DNA of 64,000 nucleotides, taken from contig JAZOCC010000024.1 in assembly GCA_045596385.1 (NCBI GenBank), forward strand, positions 62,001-126,000, given 5' to 3'. A program made the translations under genes and the position numbers. This DNA is from SIG307 sp045596385. GTDB taxonomy: Bacteria; Bacillota; Clostridia; Lachnospirales; Lachnospiraceae. This document shows positions 58,919 through 64,000 of the stretch, one piece after another (position 1 is the first letter of the stretch; every line of letters begins with the position of its first letter). The notes under the pieces are model-generated. The model ran no database searches. It saw only the letters and a list, made by a program, of their open reading frames with translations, and was not told the DNA's origin.

Positions 58919-60133
58919 TTAGGAGTTTTGAGAAACGGTTACCTTTATCAATACGTTTTTGTCGTTAAATACCGGCTGGTCGGAACCTACACCGATAAAA
59001 TCCTTTCCGAACATGTCAAACAGGTTGGAGGAAAGGGTAAAAGGAGGAAGGGAGCCGAGGAACTTTTCGCCGTCGCAAAGGAATGCGTGATGTACCGGCA
59101 TCACGTAATCGCCCTTTTCGTTGAAGCCGCCGCCGCTGTAGTTGTCAAGGACAACGGTCAGTCTGCCGTTAAGCAGCTCCTTGGTGGTTTTTGTACTGCG
59201 CTTGATCTGCATGTTGGTGTTGCCGTTCGACGGAACATCCGAGTAAGAATGTCCGGCGTTACCGGTGTGCGGCACGTTGTACTTTTCCGCAATGCGCTTG
59301 TCGGCGTAGCCCAGAAGCGGAACGCCCTTTTTCACAAAGACGCGCTTGTCGTTTTCTTTGACGCACCCCTCACCGTCCCAGAACGGGGTATGCCAGCAGT
59401 AGGCGTCGGATACATCATCCACAAGGGTAAAGTCCTCGGAGAATACCTGCTGCCCGAGTTTTCCTGCGAGCAGGGAGGTGTTCAGAGAAAGTAATTCTGC
59501 GTCCAGATGGGCCGTAACGGCACCTGCCAGCCCGTAATATTGTATTTGGAGAATGGCTTCTTCCGGGAGCTCTGCCTTTTTCTCAAAGGCACCTAAATAG
59601 TTGTCTGCCATGTCGTAGAGCTTTTCCAAGGAAAAGTTTCGTTCGCTGATGGAAAAGAAACCGTCCACCAGATTTTTGCTGTCCTTGTGCTTGTATTGGA
59701 AGCTTGCCTGCATGTGACAATCCCGGTTTTCGTACGCCATCCCTGCTTCGTTGGTCTGGGCAACACGGGAGCTTTGCATGGAAAAGGAGCCGGACAGCGT
59801 AAACTGCGGGTACTTTTCGGAAATGTGTCCCAGTGCTTCTTTGGCAAGGTTAAGCAAATCCTTGTCCGTGTAGTCTCTCTCGATTTTATTGCGGGAGCGT
59901 TTGCCTGACTCTAAGGTGTACGGATACGGGCGGTGCAGGCAGAGGTTTTCTTCTGCTTTTGCGAAGCCTACGGCATCCGCTATCTCGCCGATTTGACGAT
60001 GAATCCCGGCTTCTCCGTTTTTGTATACCCGGAAGGAAGTGTGGGTGCTGTTGCTCTTGTGGAAGGATTTAATTTTATTTTCTTCAAATTCCACATTGGA
60101 ATAAATGATATGCTGTTGTAATTTTTCTTTCAT
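58919..60133 (-). CDS. TldE/PmbA-like metallopeptidase subunit
   Basis: The 404-residue protein has the TldD/PmbA fold: FRVYKNGEAGIHRQIGEIADAVGFAKAEE in the first third, then long glycine-rich segments (VSDAYCWHTPFWDGEGCVKENDKRV; LTVVLDNYSGGGFNEKGDYVMPVHHAFLCDGEK). It lacks the HExxxH of its partner, as TldE subunits do. TldD/TldE form a heterodimeric protease that trims modified peptides and bacteriocins in other bacteria. It begins 13 bases after the TldD-like stop in the same operon. The native substrate is not visible here. Confidence 0.87.
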   Translation of the reverse strand: MKEKLQQHIIYSNVEFEENKIKSFHKSNSTHTSFRVYKNGEAGIHRQIGEIADAVGFAKAEENLCLHRPYPYTLESGKRSRNKIERDYTDKDLLNLAKEALGHISEKYPQFTLSGSFSMQSSRVAQTNEAGMAYENRDCHMQASFQYKHKDSKNLVDGFFSISERNFSLEKLYDMADNYLGAFEKKAELPEEAILQIQYYGLAGAVTAHLDAELLSLNTSLLAGKLGQQVFSEDFTLVDDVSDAYCWHTPFWDGEGCVKENDKRVFVKKGVPLLGYADKRIAEKYNVPHTGNAGHSYSDVPSNGNTNMQIKRSTKTTKELLNGRLTVVLDNYSGGGFNEKGDYVMPVHHAFLCDGEKFLGSLPPFTLSSNLFDMFGKDFIGVGSDQPVFNDKNVLIKVTVSQNS

Positions 60134-60146
60134 GACTTCTCCCTCC

Positions 60147-61484
60147 TTAATTTACGCTGAGTGATTTGACACGGATGGTCGGACCGCCGAAGGAAACATT
60201 CGCACTTTGTCCGCCTTTTCCGCAAGAAGCGGAATCATACAGGATGAAATCCGTACCTACAGCATCGATATCGAACAGCGTCCGGAATACGTTACCGGTA
60301 ATGACGTGAACCCGAAGCGGTTCGGCCAGCTTGCCGTCCCGGATACGGTAACAAAGGGTCGGAGCCATGGTAAAGGTGGACATTCCGGTGCCGCCGGATA
60401 CCTGATAGACATAGATGCCGTCGGCAACGTCCTTTATCATATCCTCCGGATTGTCGGTGCCGGCCGCCATATAGGTGTTGGTCATACGCACCAATGGCGT
60501 ACAGGAATAATTCTGAGCTCTGGAATTACCGGTAAGCTCCTCCTTTAATACTGCTGCGGAGTGGGCGTCATGAAGACGTCCGGTGAGAACACCGTCCTTG
60601 ATGAGCCAGGTTTCCCGAGCTTTGGTGCCTTCATCATCGTACGGGACGTAACCGTTGTTCAGCATGGCACCGCTGTCGCAAATGGATACCTTTTCGTTTC
60701 CGACGGTCTTTCCCATAATCCATTCGTCCTGTAAGGTTTTGTCGTTTAACATAAAGTCAGCCTCGCTCTTGTGGCCGAAGCTTTCGTGAGTAAAGACTGC
60801 AGTGGTGATCGGTGACAGAACGCAGGTATAGTTGCCCGGAACTACGTCTACGGCATTTTTCGCGTAGTCTAAATAGCGGTCGCGTTCTTTCATCAGTTCG
60901 TCCTCATGGTTGAAAAGCTTATCAAAGGATAATCCGGCAAAGACCTTTCCGCCCTCCGACGGAACACCGTTTACCACAAAGGCATAGAAGGTGCCGCAGA
61001 TACAGCGTTGGTAGTCCTGCACGATTTCGGAACCGAGACTGGAATAAAACTGCTTTTTGCAGTAAAAGGTACGAAGGAACGACATATACATGGTCTGCTC
61101 CGGAATCGAGTCGTCCACGCAGGTGTCGATGTAACGCTGCACCAGCGCAATTCGTTCCTCCCTGGTGACATTCCGGATGTCTTTTTCGCCGGTAAAGGAA
61201 AGTACGGTTGATTTGTTGACTTCATAGGCAGCTACGGTCGGGTCCTTTAAAATATCCGGATTCGGCGTGGCAAGAGAAGCCAGGTTGTCGATTTCCTTCT
61301 GAATACTGTCCATATCGTTGGTGCTGCCGGTATACCACATGGTACCGTCGTATACCCGAATCATGGCGCCGGTCTCGGTGACTGCAAGATCGGTTTCTAC
61401 ATCGCCGTTTTGTACATAATAATTGGTGTTATAGGTTTCTTCGATTCGTACATCAACGTACAAATCCTTCGGAAACTGATACAT
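60147..61484 (-). CDS. TldD-like metallopeptidase subunit
   Basis: The start is ATG 61484, with GAGGAGGG 8-9 bases upstream on the minus strand; the frame extends to 61502. About 445 residues. The zinc site HESFGHKSE (~250, HExxxH) and surrounding FTHESFGHKSEADFMLNDK define TldD. Other family signatures are VSICDSGAMLNNGYVPYDDEGT and GGTGMSTFTMAPTLCYRIRDG. With the downstream TldE-like subunit it would form the protease that cleaves peptides in a cavity. The pair stands alone rather than in a RiPP cluster. Confidence 0.88.
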   Translation of the reverse strand: MYQFPKDLYVDVRIEETYNTNYYVQNGDVETDLAVTETGAMIRVYDGTMWYTGSTNDMDSIQKEIDNLASLATPNPDILKDPTVAAYEVNKSTVLSFTGEKDIRNVTREERIALVQRYIDTCVDDSIPEQTMYMSFLRTFYCKKQFYSSLGSEIVQDYQRCICGTFYAFVVNGVPSEGGKVFAGLSFDKLFNHEDELMKERDRYLDYAKNAVDVVPGNYTCVLSPITTAVFTHESFGHKSEADFMLNDKTLQDEWIMGKTVGNEKVSICDSGAMLNNGYVPYDDEGTKARETWLIKDGVLTGRLHDAHSAAVLKEELTGNSRAQNYSCTPLVRMTNTYMAAGTDNPEDMIKDVADGIYVYQVSGGTGMSTFTMAPTLCYRIRDGKLAEPLRVHVITGNVFRTLFDIDAVGTDFILYDSASCGKGGQSANVSFGGPTIRVKSLSVN

Positions 61485-61629
61485 GGTGTAAACCCTCCTC
61501 ATACATTATTTGACAAAATTCAGTATAACATAAACAGGCGGTAGAGGTCTAGAGGGAAGAAGCGTGGAAAATAGAATCGGAGGAGAGAAAAACAACCGCC
61601 GTTTGTGAAAAAAGTAACCCTGTTTTTGC

Positions 61630-61658
61630 TTGACTTCCTGCTTTACCTATGATAAGAT
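61630..61658 (+). promoter_or_regulatory. Promoter of the T-box leader
   Basis: TTGACT (61630-61635), a 17-bp spacer and TAAGAT (61653-61658), just upstream of stem I. Confidence 0.6.
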
Positions 61659-61669
61659 AACACTAATCA

Positions 61670-61950
61670 GTGAAAAGGCAGAGAAGGAAAAGAGTAGGTA
61701 TCCGAAACGGTACAGAGAGAAGACGGCGGTGCGAGTCTTTGCGGGAAGGATAGTGAAGCAGTTCCGGAGCTTTGAACCGAACAGCGTAGCTTAGTAGGCT
61801 TCAACGGAATTCCTCCGTTATAGGGAAACGGTATTCGAGCATGCTCTTGTACCGGCAGAGTGCAGGGGTTTCCCTGAAGTTAGGTGGTAACACGGACAGA
61901 TTGTTCGCCCTAAATCAATAGAGTGCTATTGATTTAGGGCTTTTTCTTTC
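61670..61950 (+). promoter_or_regulatory. T-box riboswitch, probably alanine (GCA) specific
   Basis: Stem I: GGAA (61686-61689) pairs with UUCC below the specifier loop, and UAUCC (61699-61703) pairs with GGAUA above it. Between them the 3' strand reads GUGAA-GCA-G, so the specifier is GCA (61758-61760). The distal part holds AGAGAG and GGCGGUGCGAGUC. The T-box proper is AGGTGGTAACACGG (61882-61895), whose UGGU matches a tRNA end with discriminator A, as in tRNA-Ala. The terminator is the 14-bp stem CCCTAAATCAATAG (61908-61921) / 61926-61939 with TTTTT. Confidence 0.85.
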
Positions 61951-61989
61951 TCATAGCCGGTAAAAGTATATGATAAGTGGAGGGTGTTT

Positions 61990-62643
61990 ATGGAAAACAA
62001 AAAGGTAACAGGATTTGACTACTTATGGTGTGCATTATATGCATTCGCAAGTGTGGCTTTTGAGTTATTGGTAGTAGCAGTGGAAGGGATGATGGGGATT
62101 GAAATGAACAATTTTACAACGATGCAGAATATTGTTCATTGGTTGATTACAATTGTCGGATGGGTTCTGTTAGGAATTTTGGTAATATATATCGGGAAGC
62201 GAACAACGGGTTTTGATATATGGGAGCGTGGCAGTAAGATGCTACCGTGGCAATATATTGCAATCATTGTCTGTTTTGCTGTCAATATTATTGCTAAGTA
62301 CTTGGAGTGGGATGGATTTAAAGTGGTTTCGGAATGGAATGCCAGAGGACCGTTGTTGTTTGTGTTTCAATACATCTATTATTTGGCGGAAGGCTTTTTG
62401 ATTTCCCTCATTATTGTGTTCGGGCAAAAGGCTTGTGAGAAATGGTTTCATAATGAGAAAATACCATATGGTGGAATCGTCCTCGGTTTAACTTGGGGAT
62501 TGGCACATATTTTTACAAAGGGGAGCTTGGTTGTCGGACTTCTCTCGGCTGTTGGGGGCTTTCTGTTTGGAGCCGTTTATTTGTTGGTGAACAAAGATTA
62601 CAGAAAGGCGTTACCGATAATTACATTACTTTTTATTCTTTAG
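61990..62643 (+). CDS. CPBP-family intramembrane protease-like protein
   Basis: The start is ATG 61990, with GGAGGG 7-8 bases upstream; an earlier GTG at 61984 is less likely. About 217 residues with six or so membrane helices. GIVLGLTWGLAHIFTKGSLVVGLLSAVGGFLFGAVYLL (~160-197) has the buried His of the CPBP (CAAX protease and bacteriocin-processing) family. The expected EExxR motif is not evident; YYLAEGFLISLII is in its place, so activity is uncertain. It is the first gene after the T-box and so is predicted to be induced when tRNA-Ala is uncharged. Confidence 0.7.
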   Translation: MENKKVTGFDYLWCALYAFASVAFELLVVAVEGMMGIEMNNFTTMQNIVHWLITIVGWVLLGILVIYIGKRTTGFDIWERGSKMLPWQYIAIIVCFAVNIIAKYLEWDGFKVVSEWNARGPLLFVFQYIYYLAEGFLISLIIVFGQKACEKWFHNEKIPYGGIVLGLTWGLAHIFTKGSLVVGLLSAVGGFLFGAVYLLVNKDYRKALPIITLLFIL

Positions 62644-62683
62644 TACATACCGGATATAAGGTTATTTTATTCAAGGAGGTTTT

Positions 62684-63739
62684 ATGAAAAGCGGAAAGGT
62701 TTCGGACACCGCACTGCGGCGGTCCATTCTAAAAGAAGTACAAAAAGTGAATCAGGGAACCCTTTCGCCGATGGTTGGAAGTGGTGCAGGCGTGGTTCCG
62801 AATTGCCATGTGTCCGGTGGGCTGGCACGAGCCTCTATGCAGACCGTATCGGGAGAAGGTCTTTTAACGGCCTATCTGGCGGCAGTACGGGCGGCAAACA
62901 GCCTGGCGGCAAAGGGAGCAACACCGCAGTTGGCATCCATTGCCATTACGGTGCCGGAGTCCATGGACGAAAGAGACCTGCGAAAGATGCACGAACGCTA
63001 CTGTGACTATTTGCAGAAGCATGACATAAAGATAGTCGGCGGTCATACGGCGGTAAGTGCCGTGGTGACGGAACCGGTGGTTTCGGTACAGATGTGGGGC
63101 GCCGACGTGGTTCCGGGAGCGGAAAAAAGCGAGGGCAGACGAAAAGAATCGGTAGGCAAGGTCATAGACAATCCGGAAGCTTTCCTCGGCCTCGACATTG
63201 TCATGACGAAATCCTGCGGTCTCGGTGGTACGGCCCTTTTGGCAGGGCATTTTACCGACGAACTTGCTACCAGATATCCGCGTCGTTTCATTGAGAGAGC
63301 GGCAGAGTTCCTTTCTGAAACGGAGAAGAACGAGGAAGGTTATTTGGCTACGGCGGACGGTGCGATATATGTCCATGCGGCAGCGGAAGGCGGCGTCTTC
63401 GGAGCTCTTTGGGAACTGGCGGAATATGCGCAGTGCGGTTTAGAAATTGATTTGCCGGCCATACCGATTTTGCAGGAAACTGTAGAGATTTGTGAGTACT
63501 TTGATGTAAACCCGTACCAGCTGCGGACAGAAGGTGTATTCTTAATTCTGACGGAGCACGGCGGAAGACTTTGCGAAGTTTTGGGAGAAAAGGGCATACC
63601 GGCGGCAGTCATCGGAAAGACGGTACCGGGACTTGACCGGGCGGTGCGAAACGGCGAGGAAGTAAGGTATCTGGAACCGAACCGTGTGGAAGAGTATGAG
63701 CGGGTCATGGCACAGAAGAGAAACGTAAAAGAGAAATAA
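62684..63739 (+). CDS. PurM-like (AIR synthase-related) protein
   Basis: The 351-residue protein belongs to the AIR-synthase/HypE-like superfamily: VGSGAGVVPNCHVSGGLA, LAAVRAANSLAAKGATPQLASIAITVPE, KIVGGHTAVSAVV and LDIVMTKSCGLGGTALLAGHFTDELATRYP. It is neither PurM (the real one is at 52720) nor a clear HypE or SelD; no Cys/Sec active-site segment was seen. An AAGGAGG site lies before ATG 62684, 40 bases after the CPBP gene, so it may be within the T-box operon. A PurM-like protein next to an Lrp/AsnC gene is a common clostridial neighbourhood. Confidence 0.8.
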   Translation: MKSGKVSDTALRRSILKEVQKVNQGTLSPMVGSGAGVVPNCHVSGGLARASMQTVSGEGLLTAYLAAVRAANSLAAKGATPQLASIAITVPESMDERDLRKMHERYCDYLQKHDIKIVGGHTAVSAVVTEPVVSVQMWGADVVPGAEKSEGRRKESVGKVIDNPEAFLGLDIVMTKSCGLGGTALLAGHFTDELATRYPRRFIERAAEFLSETEKNEEGYLATADGAIYVHAAAEGGVFGALWELAEYAQCGLEIDLPAIPILQETVEICEYFDVNPYQLRTEGVFLILTEHGGRLCEVLGEKGIPAAVIGKTVPGLDRAVRNGEEVRYLEPNRVEEYERVMAQKRNVKEK

Positions 63740-63827
63740 GCGCAAAAGATGCCATAGACGGTAAGCAGAATGCAAAACAAAGAATAAAACAAAATAGAGT
63801 AAAGATTATAAAAAGGAGGATATTCCC

Positions 63828-64000
63828 ATGCGTGAAGAAATTTTAAAGACATTGGATAAAAACAGCAAGGTCGCGGAAAGCGATTTGGCCAAGATGTTAG
63901 GCATGACCGAAGAAGAGGTCCATGCGGAGATTAAGAAATTAGAGGCGGAGCATGTAATTTGCGGCTATCCGACCCTCATTAACTGGGATGCCACCACCGA
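63828..64000 (+). CDS. Lrp/AsnC family regulator, N-terminal part (partial)
   Basis: Starting at ATG 63828 behind AAAAGGAGGA, 57 codons are visible before the window ends. They read as a winged helix-turn-helix (EEILKTLDKNSKVAESDLAKMLGMTEEEVHAEIKKLEAEHVICGYPTLINWD), a typical Lrp/AsnC start followed by the first strand of its ligand domain. Such regulators sense amino acids. The gene is cut by the window edge, so the ligand domain is unseen. Confidence 0.75.
   Translation, partial: MREEILKTLDKNSKVAESDLAKMLGMTEEEVHAEIKKLEAEHVICGYPTLINWDATT

Noticed and set aside
58904..59494. 196-residue plus-strand open frame opposite tldE
   Set aside because: It is antisense to a clear TldE-like gene with full family motifs, and has no ribosome site.

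Overview
The window looks like chromosome of an anaerobic, spore-forming, flagellated Firmicute of the Clostridia, most likely Lachnospiraceae. The reasons are the sporulation/division block yabP-yabQ-divIC-spoIIE-tilS-hpt-ftsH, Spo0A-like boxes, sigma-28 flagellin promoters, a T-box riboswitch, purM-purN-purD, strong AGGAGG ribosome binding sites and moderate GC. This placement is an inference from gene content; no rRNA or tRNA gene was seen.

Layout. 1-5.4 kb is an AT-richer accessory block: the end of a BlaI/MecI repressor, unrecognised genes, a DUF3800 gene followed by a compact structured RNA with its own promoter and terminator, a PD-(D/E)XK-like gene, and a cluster of inverted repeats at the boundary. 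5.4-12.4 kb is the core rqcP-yabP-yabQ-divIC / spoIIE / tilS-hpt-ftsH block. 12.4-19.5 kb holds a GH13 glycosidase, endonuclease III, a DnaQ-like exonuclease, small membrane proteins and a VanW protein. 19.5-33.2 kb is a flagellin and glycan-modification island. A sigma-28 promoter drives an operon of glucose-1-phosphate cytidylyltransferase, two glycosyltransferases, a Rossmann/SGNH-like protein, an acyl carrier protein, an adenylating ligase and a radical SAM protein. Flagellin (also sigma-28) and a TPR glycosyltransferase follow. The island is interleaved with intact and broken copies of an Rpn-type nuclease gene. 33.4-39.3 kb holds a DUF368 transporter, a zinc-type ABC transporter, an AI-2E family exporter and an orphan antitoxin-like protein. 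39.4-49.5 kb holds a membrane-anchored MerR regulator, typA, an SSB-like gene and the opp operon. 50-56 kb holds a lipoprotein, an epimerase and purM/purN/purD. 56-64 kb holds a c-di-GMP phosphodiesterase with a beta-solenoid tail, a tldD/tldE pair, an alanine-type T-box ahead of a membrane protease-like gene, a PurM-like protein and the start of an Lrp/AsnC regulator.

Most interesting points: (1) the DUF3800 gene paired with a pseudoknot-capable ~105-nt RNA; (2) the sigma-28 controlled operon that puts a Dlt/NRPS-like activation module and a radical SAM enzyme next to flagellin; (3) the arrangement suggesting that the flagellin cassette sits inside a split Rpn locus; (4) two very long palindromic foldback elements of about 283 and 362 bp; (5) an EAL protein with an unusual repeat tail; (6) a T-box that reads as GCA (Ala) upstream of a membrane protein.

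How the genes work together. rqcP to ftsH links ribosome quality control, septation, sporulation, tRNA modification and protein quality control, as in many Firmicutes. The island genes plausibly build and attach a modified sugar to flagellin under motility control. The opp operon and spoIIE both carry Spo0A-box-like sites near their promoters, consistent with sporulation-linked control. All functional calls come from reading the translated sequences by eye; no database search was run.
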